A stretch of DNA of 12,982 bases, taken from assembly GCA_031264645.1 (NCBI GenBank), contig JAISDR010000027.1, positions 1-12,982 on the forward strand, given 5' to 3'. Positions 1-8,852 of this stretch are shown here, piece by piece; position 1 is the first letter of the stretch; each line of letters begins with the position of its first letter. The stretch comes from Prevotellaceae bacterium. Lineage in GTDB: Bacteria > Bacteroidota > Bacteroidia > Bacteroidales > UBA932. The notes beneath the pieces are model-generated. The model saw only the letters and a list, made by a program, of their open reading frames with translations. It was not told the DNA's origin and ran no database searches. A program made the position numbers and the translations under genes.

Positions 1-251
1 ATATAACAGATTTGTTGTCCCGGTTTGTCGCCGCTGTATCTGCCTGTACCCGCTACTGTATCCGTACACTGAAGTATACGGTTAATAAAGTGTCATCCCT
101 GCGGGATTTATCGGTCATCTCCGGTATCTTAAGGATGATACTGCTGATGAAGTATACAGACGGAGACTGTATATTATCAATCACATACCCCGCCAAGTCC
201 CGCAGGGACGACACTTTATTAACCGTATACTTCAGTGTACGGACATGGGGC
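1..251. other. Non-coding region downstream of the RND pump gene
   Basis: I see no credible gene here. Reading frames on both strands cross the stretch, but they simply translate the two arms of the inverted repeat and give the same peptide on both strands, which is what an inverted repeat produces. The region holds the inverted repeat at 61-243. Between its arms are two short hairpins: GTATC at about 127-131 with GATAC downstream, and ATACAG/CTGTAT with a 7-nt loop at about 155-173. As the 3' flank of the efflux operon it may serve in transcription termination or mRNA stability, which is inference. Confidence 0.6.
61..243. repeat. 47-bp near-perfect inverted repeat, arms 61-107 and 197-243
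   Basis: The arms match at 45 of 47 positions in inverted orientation, and the next two inner bases also match. The spacer is 89 bp (108-196). The inner end of each arm is itself a small hairpin: ATCCC-TGC-GGGAT in the left arm (95-107) and GTCCC-GCA-GGGAC in the right arm (197-209). The two mismatches between arms fall exactly on the two partner bases of this 5-bp stem, so each arm keeps its own pairing. Outside the arms no target-site duplication is visible and no transposase lies nearby. It could be a REP-pair-like or MITE-like element, or a strong 3' hairpin for the efflux mRNA. Confidence 0.85.
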
Positions 252-3200
252 TTATTTATTTTTTGTCCCTGCCGGGACATCACCGTTCTCTGGATTTTCA
301 ATTGTCCTCACTGGTTTTATCCGTTCGAAAACATAGTAAACACAAGGAATAACAATCAGACTCATTAAAGTTGAAGTAATTAATCCGCCGACGACAGCTA
401 TAGCCATAGGGGAGCGCAAGGAACTGCCTTCGCCAATATTGAATGTCAGCGGGAGCAAAGCCAGTATTGTTGTTAAGCTGGTCATAATAATCGGTCGGAT
501 ACGCTGCTGGCCGGCCTGTACGATAGCATCGACAAGTTCCATTCCCGAAGACTTCAACTGATTAATACGGTCGACCAGAATAATAGAATTGTTCACGGCG
601 ATACCTGCAAGCATCACCACGCCGATTATGCCCATTATGTTAACAGTTGTTCCCGTGATAAAAAACAGCAGTACAGCGCCAACCACAGCCAGAGGTATTG
701 TGAGGAGTATGGTAAACGGATGAAGCAGAGATTCAAACTGTGACGCCAGCACCATGTAAACCAGCACAATCGACAGAATCATCGCAAACATGAGACTGTT
801 CATCGATTCCTGCCGTTTTTCTTCTTCCCCGGTAACCGTTACAGAGTAGTTTGAAGGCAATTCGATATTTGTCATGGCAAGGCGTACATCCCGGGCGATC
901 TTGTCCAGAGATTTGTTTGAGTCGATATTTGCCATGACTTTACTGATTCTGTTCTGGTTACGTCTGAATATTTCTTTTGGAGCCTGCGTTTGTTCGACAG
1001 TGCAAATTTCCTGCAGGCGATATTCCTGATCTCCGTTTTTTATAATCAGAGAGCCTAAGGCATTAATGGAAATATCAGGTACTTTGATAACTATATTGCG
1101 CATTTCTCCGCGATATTCCATTTGTCCGGCATTTCTTCCGCCCAGCTGCTGCTTTAATTGTTCTATAACAGTACCAACGCTTATATTATTGATACCGGCG
1201 ACCGTGCGATCGACAGAGATTGTCAGCTCAGGAGCGCCGTCCTCAATAGAAGAAGCGATATTGTACAAACCCTTAACTTCATGCATGCGTTTTTTGACTT
1301 CCTCGGTGATTGCAGCTATTTCGGGCAATTCTTCACCCTTAATTTCGACAACCACGGGAGCCGATTCGTTTCCCAGAATTGAACCCGGCGAATTTTCTTC
1401 CTGCTGAACGGACAACTCCAGCCCGTCGGGATTTTGCGCCGTTTCTATCAGTTGAGCGATAATCGTTTCCGGAGACAATTTGCAGGCGGGAGAAAGGATT
1501 ACCTTCATCATGGCGGTATTTTCCCCTTCGAAAATAGCGTTTTCCAAACCGCTGCCTTCTCCAATATGGCTGTAAATTGTTATTAATGAATCGCCGGTGA
1601 TTTCGTGAAGCAGGTTTTCGAGATTTGTAACCGCTGCGCTTGTACGTTCCAGACGGGTAGCTTCCGGCATTCGGGCTGTAACAGTAAATCCTTTGCTTTC
1701 AGTGCGCGGCATAAATTCCGTACCGATATGGGGAAGCAGCATAGCCGAGCCTGCAAGCAATAATACGGCGACCACGATTACCAGACTGCTGTGATGTATC
1801 AGTTTAGTCAACAGGCGGCTGTACCAGTTTAGACGTATGGATTTAATTGCCTTATATTCATTCTTTTTCGATATTTTATTGTACATTGCCGGGATGACCA
1901 GTACAGCTACAAATAATGATGATAAAAGCGAAAAAGTTACCGTCCAGGCCTGATCCTTGAACAGTTCGCCCGATGCGCCGTGCAAGTAAACGATAGGAAG
2001 AAATACAACGATAGTCGTTAGTGTAGAGGCGGTTATCGCTCCCGCCACTTCCGAAGTGCCTGTAATAATAGCTTCTTTCAGTCCAAGCCCCTTTTCCTGA
2101 TTTCGGAATATGCTCTCGATGACTACAATGGCATTGTCTATCAACATTCCAGCGCCGAGCGCCAGTCCTCCCAAAGTCATGATATTCAAAGTCAATCCAT
2201 TAAAAAACATCAAATTGAATGTCGCTACTATGGATATGGGTATTGCAAGGCTCACAATCAGGGTCGTGCCTATCCTCCGCAGAAAAATGAAAAGTACAAT
2301 CACGGCAAGAATAATGCCAATAACAGCGCTCTCTTTCACCTCGTCGATAGCTGTTTTGATGAATGTACCCTGATTGGTGATTATGCGAAAGTTATATCCC
2401 GGCAAAGCCTGTTCGATGACAGCCAGTTGACGGTTTATTTCGTTAACCACATTCACGGTATTGAAACGCATTTCCTTATAAATCGACAGACCGATGCTTC
2501 TTTCGCCATTGATGCGCACGATATTTTTTGGACGTACATTTTCGAATTTAACGGAAGCGACTTCTTTCAGCATCAAAGGCGCTTTATCGTTGTTGGCTGT
2601 TGCTGCGGCATTTTCATTCTGCGCTGAGGCATTTCTGTCCTGTGCGTTAACCGGTTTATAGCCGACAATCAGGTTCTCGAAATCCTCTTTGGAAACAAAC
2701 ATCGTAGAACTTTTGACCAGATACTGCAAGCCCAGTTCGCTGACGCGCCCGCCGGAAACAGTCTGATTATTGGATTCTATACGTCCGGCAATATCTTCCA
2801 TCTTCAGTTTGAAGGCGTCCAGCCTGTACGGGTCGGTTTCGATAATCAGCCGGATTTCTTCTTCGCCCGAGAGTTCTACTTCGGCAACACCTTCCAAACG
2901 AACGAGTTCATTGCGGATATAATTTTCTGCGACTCTCCTCAATTCCGCCATGTCGGTGATATTTCTGTGCGACATTCCAAGCAGTACAACGGGAGCCATA
3001 TTGGGGTCGTGTTGAGTGATTTTCAGTTCGGTAATGGCAGGATTTTGAGAAAATGACGTCATAATCTTTTGCAGATCAAGAAAAGCCTCATCCATATTTT
3101 TCTTCCAGCCGTATTCAACAGTAATGCGCGCAGAACCCGATTTGACGATGGAAGAGACCTGTATCACATCGTTTTGGCGAATTGCCATTGATTCCATGTT

Positions 3201-3398
3201 TTTTACAAACTGTTTTTCTATCTCTTCGGGCGGACGTTCGCCGGCTTTTATTTCGATAAAAAGTCGCGGATTATTCATATCCGGAAACAAATCCACGCTC
3301 AACTTGTCGTAGGATATTTTTCCGAGCAAAAGAACGCCTAAAACCACCATGCTGACAGTTACAGGATTGTTGATAGCAAATTTCACAATATTTCTCAT
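252..3398 (-). CDS. RND-family efflux pump, inner-membrane transporter (AcrB/SwrC-like)
   Basis: A full-length 1048-residue proton-driven RND pump that should export drugs, metabolites or lipids across the envelope with a fusion protein and an outer-membrane channel. It opens with the typical first helix (about 10-28), then porter-domain sequence, a second helix bundle (about 355-510), a helix at about 538-556, a second porter half and a C-terminal bundle. In TM4 the motif reads GMLIDNAIVVIES, with D421 followed by N422. The TM10 position that is lysine in AcrB reads NNS (N936-N937). This single-Asp, Asn-Asn pattern is usual for SwrC-like and many Bacteroidota pumps, so activity is expected. 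An insert rich in Gln, Asn and Ala lies at about 251-271. The ATG follows the fusion-protein stop by 5 bp, indicating one operon. The last codons contain a GTCCC hairpin resembling the downstream repeat. Substrate is unknown. Confidence 0.95.
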   Translation of the reverse strand: MRNIVKFAINNPVTVSMVVLGVLLLGKISYDKLSVDLFPDMNNPRLFIEIKAGERPPEEIEKQFVKNMESMAIRQNDVIQVSSIVKSGSARITVEYGWKKNMDEAFLDLQKIMTSFSQNPAITELKITQHDPNMAPVVLLGMSHRNITDMAELRRVAENYIRNELVRLEGVAEVELSGEEEIRLIIETDPYRLDAFKLKMEDIAGRIESNNQTVSGGRVSELGLQYLVKSSTMFVSKEDFENLIVGYKPVNAQDRNASAQNENAAATANNDKAPLMLKEVASVKFENVRPKNIVRINGERSIGLSIYKEMRFNTVNVVNEINRQLAVIEQALPGYNFRIITNQGTFIKTAIDEVKESAVIGIILAVIVLFIFLRRIGTTLIVSLAIPISIVATFNLMFFNGLTLNIMTLGGLALGAGMLIDNAIVVIESIFRNQEKGLGLKEAIITGTSEVAGAITASTLTTIVVFLPIVYLHGASGELFKDQAWTVTFSLLSSLFVAVLVIPAMYNKISKKNEYKAIKSIRLNWYSRLLTKLIHHSSLVIVVAVLLLAGSAMLLPHIGTEFMPRTESKGFTVTARMPEATRLERTSAAVTNLENLLHEITGDSLITIYSHIGEGSGLENAIFEGENTAMMKVILSPACKLSPETIIAQLIETAQNPDGLELSVQQEENSPGSILGNESAPVVVEIKGEELPEIAAITEEVKKRMHEVKGLYNIASSIEDGAPELTISVDRTVAGINNISVGTVIEQLKQQLGGRNAGQMEYRGEMRNIVIKVPDISINALGSLIIKNGDQEYRLQEICTVEQTQAPKEIFRRNQNRISKVMANIDSNKSLDKIARDVRLAMTNIELPSNYSVTVTGEEEKRQESMNSLMFAMILSIVLVYMVLASQFESLLHPFTILLTIPLAVVGAVLLFFITGTTVNIMGIIGVVMLAGIAVNNSIILVDRINQLKSSGMELVDAIVQAGQQRIRPIIMTSLTTILALLPLTFNIGEGSSLRSPMAIAVVGGLITSTLMSLIVIPCVYYVFERIKPVRTIENPENGDVPAGTKNK
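265..278. repeat. Third GTCCC/GGGAC hairpin, inside the 3' end of the RND gene
   Basis: The sequence GTCCCTGCCGGGAC forms a 5-bp stem with a 4-nt loop. It closely resembles the hairpin tips of the inverted repeat about 55 bp away (95-107 and 197-209). It is read in frame as part of the pump's last residues (GDVPAGT), beyond the final membrane helix, where sequence is unlikely to be constrained. It may be a partial repeat copy that entered or shaped the end of the gene. Confidence 0.6.
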
Positions 3399-3403
3399 GA
3401 CTG

Positions 3404-4465
3404 CTATTTTTGCACTTTCACTTTACTGTCTTCCCTCAGCGTCTCAAATCCGCGAATAACAAGGTTGTCGTTTTCGTTCAGGCCTTCAAGTATCTGCACG
3501 TTATTTTCATCCTCAAGCCCTGTCCGTATATTCCGCCGGGCAGCCGTATTTTTTTCTACAATGTATACATACTTTCTGTTTCGGTTGGACTGTATGACTT
3601 CTTTAGGGATAATTATCGAATTTTCAGCATTATCTACAATGATGTCAGCTTTTACAAACATGCCGGGACGCAATATCAGTTTGTCATTTCGAACGAGTAT
3701 CTTTCCTTTGAACGTACGCGTTTCCATGCTGATGGCAGGAGACAGCTCGCTTACAAGTCCTTTGAGCGTATCATTGGGAATGGTGTAGTGTGTGATGTGA
3801 ACCGGCTGTTCGGTTTTCATGTAAGCGATGACGCTTTCCGGCAGATTGATATCCATGTACATGTATGAATAATTCATGATTCCGACCATCGGTTTGCCCT
3901 GATCCACTCTCACATTCGGAGTATAATGCGGCAAACTGACTATCACGCCATCGAAAGGAGCTTTTATATTCATCTTTTCCAGATTCAGTTTTGCGCTTTC
4001 CAGATCATGTCGGGCATTGATTACTTTCACTTCGGTGTTGCGCATGTCAACCCGCGTAACTCCGCCCTTTTCGTAGAGCGCTTTCTGTTTAACCTGTTCC
4101 TGTTCTGCAATTTCCAGATTGAGTTCTTTGGAATCAAACGCGATTCCATTTTCGTATTCCTTATCTTCCAGACGGATAATAATCTGTCCTTTGGACACCT
4201 TGTCGCCAAGTTTGAATGGCTTAGCCGTTAGCGGATTGGTTTGCAGACAGTATATCCCGCCTGTCATGGAATTTAGATCCACGTTATAGGTGGACAGAAC
4301 TGTTCCCGTAGTATTAATCAATTTGCTGATTGAACCCTTTTTCAGTTCTTTGACAGTTACGGGAGTGGCAATGTCGTCATTAATGTTCTGATGCTGATCG
4401 TTACATCCAGCAAGCAGTAATCCAAATGCAATTATGCTGACAATAAAACCGTTAAGATGCTTCAT
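3404..4465 (-). CDS. RND efflux membrane fusion (periplasmic adaptor) lipoprotein
   Basis: A 353-residue HlyD/AcrA-type adaptor that links the RND pump to an outer-membrane channel. The N-terminus is a lipoprotein signal peptide with lipobox LLAGC (Cys21), so the mature protein should be anchored in the inner membrane facing the periplasm. The two lipoyl half-motifs are visible at about 87-101 (GDKVSKGQIIIRLED) and about 167-175 (IKAPFDGVI). They flank a charged alpha-helical hairpin at about 106-165. Beta-barrel and membrane-proximal domains follow to the C-terminus, including a typical LRPGMFVKADI segment. The gene lies 14 bp after the ABC ATPase and 5 bp before the pump, the usual MFP-then-RND order. 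No TolC-like channel gene is present in the window. Confidence 0.93.
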   Translation of the reverse strand: MKHLNGFIVSIIAFGLLLAGCNDQHQNINDDIATPVTVKELKKGSISKLINTTGTVLSTYNVDLNSMTGGIYCLQTNPLTAKPFKLGDKVSKGQIIIRLEDKEYENGIAFDSKELNLEIAEQEQVKQKALYEKGGVTRVDMRNTEVKVINARHDLESAKLNLEKMNIKAPFDGVIVSLPHYTPNVRVDQGKPMVGIMNYSYMYMDINLPESVIAYMKTEQPVHITHYTIPNDTLKGLVSELSPAISMETRTFKGKILVRNDKLILRPGMFVKADIIVDNAENSIIIPKEVIQSNRNRKYVYIVEKNTAARRNIRTGLEDENNVQILEGLNENDNLVIRGFETLREDSKVKVQK

Positions 4466-4479
4466 ACCGTTCTTTTTTC

Positions 4480-5190
4480 TTAATTTTTAATTGTTCCCAA
4501 AGTGGGTTTACTGTTTATTTCGTCTTTTTCAACCTTACCGTCTCTCAGGCGGATAATCCTGCGGGCATACGATGCAATTTCTTCTTCATGAGTAACAACG
4601 ATTATCGTATTTCCTTTATTATATATTTCTTCGAAAATATGCATAATGTCAATCGAAGTTTTGGAATCAAGGTTTCCGGTTGGTTCGTCAGCCAGAATTA
4701 TGGACGGATTATTTACCAGCGCTCTTGCAATAGAAACACGTTGCCGTTGTCCTCCTGACAATTCGTTGGGCTTATGGTCTTTGCGGTTATCCAAATCCAC
4801 ATTTACCAGAACTTCCAGACCGCGCTTGATTCTTTCGTGTTTTTGTACTCCGGCATAAATCAGCGGCAAACAGACATTTTCGAGGGTAGAATAACGTGGA
4901 AGCAGATTAAAAGTCTGAAATACAAAACCTATTTCCTTGTTTCTTACTTCGGCCAGAGCATTATCTTCCATCTCGCTGACGTCTATCTGATTGAGAATGT
5001 ATTTGCCTTTCGTGGGAGTATCCAGACATCCCAGCATGTTCATCAGCGTCGATTTTCCCGAACCTGAGGGACCCATAATAGCAACATACTCATTATAGTT
5101 GATAGATAGCGAAACTCCATCCAAAGCTCTTACTTCCTGACTGCCTACCTGATAGATTTTACTGATGTCTTCGACTTTAATTACTTCCAT
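4480..5190 (-). CDS. ABC transporter ATP-binding protein, MacB/LolD type
   Basis: A 236-residue ATPase with every motif intact: Walker [10 protein letters not shown] (40-48), Q-loop Gln92, signature LSGGQ (144-148), Walker B ILADEP (165-170) with D-loop, and H-loop His201. The close spacing and the [11 protein letters not shown] segment place it in the MacB/LolD/FtsE-like branch, whose members power mechanotransmission by FtsX-like permeases rather than classical substrate import. No such permease is encoded next to it. The following gene is instead an RND adaptor. It starts 19 bp after the DUF1080 gene and ends 14 bp before the adaptor, so it is probably cotranscribed with both. Either its permease is encoded elsewhere or it is a remnant of a MacB-type exporter; the intact motifs argue that it is active. 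Confidence 0.93.
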   Translation of the reverse strand: MEVIKVEDISKIYQVGSQEVRALDGVSLSINYNEYVAIMGPSGSGKSTLMNMLGCLDTPTKGKYILNQIDVSEMEDNALAEVRNKEIGFVFQTFNLLPRYSTLENVCLPLIYAGVQKHERIKRGLEVLVNVDLDNRKDHKPNELSGGQRQRVSIARALVNNPSIILADEPTGNLDSKTSIDIMHIFEEIYNKGNTIIVVTHEEEIASYARRIIRLRDGKVEKDEINSKPTLGTIKN

Positions 5191-5209
5191 ATTTTGTATT
5201 ATAACAGAT

Positions 5210-5941
5210 TTATTTTAAAGGCAATAATTCTACTGTCTTATAAAAAATTTCAGCGCCTTCAAGCTGCAGCAGAATTTTACCTTCGGAAATGCTAAGATTT
5301 TCCGCATGATTCACCAGATGCCCATTCACATAATGCTCCGATTTACTGTCAATACAGATAACTTCAATAGTATTCCATTCCTGTCCCGGATTTTCAAAAT
5401 TGGCAGTACGGACGATGCGGTTATTAATTTTTTGGTTTGGCGAATCGGCGGTAGCTCCTCCCACGCACCAGTAATCTCCGCAATCTTCTTCCTGAATCTG
5501 ACATTCAATGGATTTTGGCCAGATTTCATCTTTTGCCGCAGCGGGAAAATGATAAAGTATTCCGCTGTCGCGCCGACTGTTCTGGCGGGGAGGATATTTT
5601 TTTTCGCCCCAGCGAAAAACTACGCGAAGATAATAATCCCTGTAAGAATTTTCGGTACAGATATATCCCATGCTTTCTCCGGCAAGATGAATAATCCCGT
5701 TTTCGACATTGAAAGCCTTTTCGACGTCTTTATTTACGCCATGCTTTGAAAAAGTATACCATCCGTCGAGGTTTTTACCATTAAACAAAGGTGTAATTTT
5801 TATTTTGCTTTTTAATTTTGTAAACAAAATCTTATCCTTGTGCCCTTTCAAGATTTCGGGAACAGGGATTTTCTTTGCATAAATATTTGCAGAGGCAAAT
5901 ATGCAGAGAATCATCACAACTACTATACGATTTATTTTCAT
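5210..5941 (-). CDS. Secreted DUF1080 (3-keto-disaccharide hydrolase-like) protein
   Basis: A 243-residue exported protein. The N-terminus ([22 protein letters not shown]) is a signal peptide with likely cleavage after residue 22, and no lipobox cysteine. The hallmark [13 protein letters not shown] segment begins at about residue 52 (Trp61). A WNTIEVIC strand and a C-terminal segment of the form [12 protein letters not shown]...[15 protein letters not shown] are both typical of DUF1080 proteins, which adopt a concanavalin-like jelly roll. Some family members cleave 3-keto-glycosides, while many have no known substrate. The length is normal for a one-domain member. It is the first gene of the apparent operon with the ABC ATPase, adaptor and RND pump. 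That company is unexpected for a glycan-related hydrolase, so the role here is unclear. Confidence 0.88.
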   Translation of the reverse strand: MKINRIVVVMILCIFASANIYAKKIPVPEILKGHKDKILFTKLKSKIKITPLFNGKNLDGWYTFSKHGVNKDVEKAFNVENGIIHLAGESMGYICTENSYRDYYLRVVFRWGEKKYPPRQNSRRDSGILYHFPAAAKDEIWPKSIECQIQEEDCGDYWCVGGATADSPNQKINNRIVRTANFENPGQEWNTIEVICIDSKSEHYVNGHLVNHAENLSISEGKILLQLEGAEIFYKTVELLPLK

Positions 5942-5987
5942 GATCTTAACATATTTTTTTTTAAATATCCAATTAACAATTACAGCG

Positions 5988-6014
5988 TAAAAGTAGTATT
6001 TTTTTTAATACAAA
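5988..6014 (-). promoter_or_regulatory. Weak promoter candidate for the DUF1080/efflux operon
   Basis: The 89-bp AT-rich gap between prfC and the DUF1080 gene should hold a promoter or terminator. On the minus strand a TTTG (6011-6014) is followed after 15 bp by TACTTTTA (5988-5995), one base from the TAnnTTTG -7 consensus of Bacteroidota. The spacing is shorter than the usual 19-21 bp, so this is only a candidate. No convincing GC-rich terminator hairpin is seen after prfC. Confidence 0.25.
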
Positions 6015-6030
6015 CTCGAAAAAAATATAT

Positions 6031-7614
6031 TCAGCTTTCAACCTGATAATAGAATTTGATTTTATCGAATTTCTCTTCCGCCATTTTGAGGGAGTATGCC
6101 GAATCGGCGAGAAACACCTTTCTTCCGTATTTATCCAAAGCGATGCTGTTGTATTTGCGTGTCATAAAATCGTCCAACTGCGCCCTGTCTTCGCTGTCGA
6201 ACCAGCAAGCCTTGTGGAGGAGGACAGGTTCGTATTTGCATTTGGCGCCGTACTCGTGTTCCAGACGGTACTGGATAACGTCGAACTGCAGCATCCCGAC
6301 GCATCCGATTATTTTTCTGCCGTTGATTTTCAGGGTAAACAGCTGGGCGACGCCTTCGTCCATCAACTGGTCAATGCCTTTTGTCAACTGTTTCGATTTC
6401 ATCGGGTCGGCGTTTTCGATATACCGGAACAGTTCGGGCGAAAAACTCGGGATACCTTTGAAATTAAGTATCTCCCCTTCGGTCAGAGTATCTCCTATCT
6501 TGAAATTTCCCGTGTCGTGCAGTCCGACGATATCTCCGGGAAACGATTCATCGACAACAGATTTCTTATCGGCAAGGAAAGTGTTGGGCGCCGAAAACCT
6601 CATCTGTTTCCCCAGCGCGACATGGAAGTACGACTTGTTCCGTTCGAAAATGCCCGAACATATTTTGAGGAACGCTATCCTGTCACGATGATTGGGATCG
6701 AGGTTTGCATGTATTTTAAACACAAAACCGGTGAGTTTCGCTTCGAAGGGGTCTATTTCGCGGACGTCTGTTACGGATTTTTGCGGATAAGGCGCAATCT
6801 CCACAAAGCAGTTAAGCAATTCCCTGACTCCAAAATTATTCACGGCGCTGCCGAAAAATACCGGAGCGAGTTTACCTGCTTCGTATTGCAACTTGTCAAA
6901 TTCGGGATAAACGGTTTCGATAAGCTCCAAATCGTCCCGCAGTCTTTTGCTTGCCGATTCTCCCAATGCTGTTTGCGCTTCGATTGATTCCAGATCAGTG
7001 ATTTCCACGATATTTTCAGACAGTCTTTGTTTGTCGGCGGAATAGAATAGCTGCAATTTTGTTTCGAAACGGTTGTAAACGCCTTTGAACGAAGACCCCG
7101 CTCCGATGGGCCAGCTAAGAGGGATGACGCCTATTTTCAGTTCCTTTTCTATTTCGTCCAGCAGGTCGAAGGGGTCTTTGGCTTCCCTGTCGAGCTTATT
7201 GACAAAGACAATCACCGGCGTATTTCTCATCCTGCACACTTCCATCAGGCGGCGGGTTTGCAGCTCGACGCCTTTCGCTCCGTCAATCACAATGATAACG
7301 CTGTCGACAGCGGTCAGCGTCCGGTATGTATCTTCTGCAAAATCTTCGTGTCCGGGAGTGTCCAGAATATTGATTTTCCTGTTCCGGTATTCAAAAGTCA
7401 TAACCGAAGTCGAAACGGATATGCCCCGCTGGCGTTCTATCTCCATAAAGTCGGACATCGCCGATTTCCGGATTTTGTTGGATTTTACAGCTCCCGCGAC
7501 ATGAATCGCTCCTCCGAAAAGAAGAAGTTTTTCTGTCAGGGTTGTTTTCCCTGCATCGGGATGGGCTATAACTGCAAATGTTCTGCGTCTTTCAATCTCC
7601 TGCTTAAATGTCAT
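6031..7614 (-). CDS. prfC: Peptide chain release factor 3 (RF3)
   Basis: A full-length 527-residue translational GTPase; RF3 proteins are usually about 525-530 residues. It recycles RF1 and RF2 from the ribosome after peptide release and contributes to post-peptidyl-transfer quality control. The N-terminal G domain shows G1 AHPDAGKT (17-24), the RF3-typical [15 protein letters not shown] stretch after it, switch region [10 protein letters not shown] (61-70), G3 DTPGH (85-89) and G4 NKLD (139-142). Domain II and an RF3-type C-terminal domain follow without interruption. The ATG overlaps the TGA of the DUF1573 gene as ATGA, so its translation is probably coupled to that gene. It has no visible promoter of its own. 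Confidence 0.98.
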   Translation of the reverse strand: MTFKQEIERRRTFAVIAHPDAGKTTLTEKLLLFGGAIHVAGAVKSNKIRKSAMSDFMEIERQRGISVSTSVMTFEYRNRKINILDTPGHEDFAEDTYRTLTAVDSVIIVIDGAKGVELQTRRLMEVCRMRNTPVIVFVNKLDREAKDPFDLLDEIEKELKIGVIPLSWPIGAGSSFKGVYNRFETKLQLFYSADKQRLSENIVEITDLESIEAQTALGESASKRLRDDLELIETVYPEFDKLQYEAGKLAPVFFGSAVNNFGVRELLNCFVEIAPYPQKSVTDVREIDPFEAKLTGFVFKIHANLDPNHRDRIAFLKICSGIFERNKSYFHVALGKQMRFSAPNTFLADKKSVVDESFPGDIVGLHDTGNFKIGDTLTEGEILNFKGIPSFSPELFRYIENADPMKSKQLTKGIDQLMDEGVAQLFTLKINGRKIIGCVGMLQFDVIQYRLEHEYGAKCKYEPVLLHKACWFDSEDRAQLDDFMTRKYNSIALDKYGRKVFLADSAYSLKMAEEKFDKIKFYYQVES

Positions 7615-8669
7615 TCTACCGTACCGATCAAATAAAAAGTAAGATTTCTCTGTTTTGGAGAATTTGTTACTACTGTTGTACCATAGAATTTCTCGCCCAA
7701 ATCGTTTGCTGTCAGTTCAAGACTTAGAGTTGCCGATTTTCCCGGCTTGATTGAAGTTGCGCTTATCGACGATTTCACGCAGTCGCAGTCGCTTGTGATT
7801 TTACGGATTATCAGGTCTGTCTTTCCTTCGTTTTTAATCTCGAAAGTACCCGTAACTTTACTTCCCTTACTGATTTTATTAAACTGGTGATTGGTGTTCT
7901 CCGCCTTGGCTACGGGAGCTTTTTCAAGTTCGTCGGAAGTTAGCGACGAGAAATCTTCTTCGATAGTGGCTCTCACCATCAGGACGCCTTTTGTCGATTT
8001 GACTTTGACCGTTATATTGTCGGTAACTGCACCGAAATCTTTCTTCTTTGCGGCATTGTACGTGCATTGAATCATGCCTTTCGCTCCGGCGGGAATGCTG
8101 ACAGGGTCTGCTTTTATGCTTATGTGAGCCGGCACATTTTCGAAATTAAGTATCGCAGGAGTCGTTCCCGTGTTGATAACTTCAAGGTTTTCGGTTCTTA
8201 TGCCCGTGGAAGATACTTTGTACAGTTCCAAAGTACTGTTTTTCATGCGTACTTTGTCAACGGCAAACGGATACTGTTCTTCAACAGTAAGCACTTTTGC
8301 CTCTACGTTTCCCTTGATATTCAAAACTACGCGATTGTTTTCCGCATTGGAGATAACCGTCAGGTTTTTATCAAAATAATTCGGACGTCCGGAAGGGTCG
8401 AATGTGGCTTTCACTATTCCCGATTTACCCGGCAGCACAGGCTCTTTGGTGTATTCGGGCGAAGTGCATCCGCAAGTTGTCTCGACATTCTGTATAACCA
8501 AAGGAGCATTTCCTGTATTTTTAAATGGAAAAACGTGTGAAACAGGTCCATTTGCTTCCTTCACATTACCGAACTCGTGTTTCACCTGCGAAAACTGTAT
8601 TTTAGCCTGGGCGAATACACCAGCATAAGCCAAATTTAAAAAAAACGATAATAATACTAACTTTTTCAT
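7611..8669 (-). CDS. Secreted DUF1573 multi-domain protein
   Basis: A 352-residue exported protein with a signal peptide ([20 protein letters not shown], likely cleaved near residue 20). The first domain carries the classic DUF1573 pattern: a HEFGNVKE start, then [11 protein letters not shown], then [20 protein letters not shown] with Cys66 and Cys68. A middle immunoglobulin-like beta domain lacks the paired cysteines. A C-terminal domain repeats the first pattern with [16 protein letters not shown] and Cys295/Cys297. DUF1573 proteins are abundant in Bacteroidota and resemble ASPM/SPD-2/Hydin-type beta-sandwich folds; their role is not well established and is thought to be in the envelope or periplasm. 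It is the first gene of a two-gene unit with prfC and sits behind a long leader with a good -7 box. Confidence 0.93.
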   Translation of the reverse strand: MKKLVLLSFFLNLAYAGVFAQAKIQFSQVKHEFGNVKEANGPVSHVFPFKNTGNAPLVIQNVETTCGCTSPEYTKEPVLPGKSGIVKATFDPSGRPNYFDKNLTVISNAENNRVVLNIKGNVEAKVLTVEEQYPFAVDKVRMKNSTLELYKVSSTGIRTENLEVINTGTTPAILNFENVPAHISIKADPVSIPAGAKGMIQCTYNAAKKKDFGAVTDNITVKVKSTKGVLMVRATIEEDFSSLTSDELEKAPVAKAENTNHQFNKISKGSKVTGTFEIKNEGKTDLIIRKITSDCDCVKSSISATSIKPGKSATLSLELTANDLGEKFYGTTVVTNSPKQRNLTFYLIGTVE

Positions 8670-8834
8670 GAATATATGTATTAAAACTTATTATTAATTA
8701 TTAAAAAATACCTTTTATATCAAATATCGTGCCGAAAAATATGCATAAGCAAAGGAAACAGAAATCTGCTTCCCTTTTCCTGTATGTAACTATTAACCAA
8801 AACAACAATTATGAAAAACACAATCGTCCATTAG

Positions 8835-8852
8835 ATTTGGCAGCGCCTAAAT
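8835..8852 (-). other. Hairpin in the presumed DUF1573 leader
   Basis: ATTTGGC and GCC-AAAT arms around an AGC loop give a 7-bp stem with one bulged base. Flanking CCATT/AATGG bases allow a competing pairing that would use part of the same arm. It lies within the roughly 200-nt 5' untranslated region expected from the upstream promoter. It could be a regulatory element, but two small overlapping stems can also arise by chance. No known riboswitch family was recognised. Confidence 0.3.

Noticed and set aside
61..243. Complete insertion sequence or integron site
   Set aside because: The element is only about 183 bp, encodes no transposase, and no target-site duplication or integrase gene is visible.
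12..368. Plus-strand 118-codon frame at the left edge
   Set aside because: It reads through both arms of the inverted repeat and then antisense to the RND pump gene. The minus strand gives the same peptide segment from the other arm.
5200..5213. Shared TATAACAGATTT at the left edge of the window and before the ABC ATPase gene
   Set aside because: A 12-base AT-rich match with no further similarity on either side is compatible with chance.
6214..6987. Plus-strand 257-codon frame opposite prfC
   Set aside because: It is antisense to an unmistakable release factor 3 gene and shows no domain of its own.
8811..8834. Plus-strand mini-frame of seven codons beginning ATGAAAAACACA after an A-rich stretch
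   Set aside because: It looks like a Bacteroidota gene start but stops at once and lies antisense in the presumed DUF1573 leader. It may be a decayed gene start, but the evidence is too thin.
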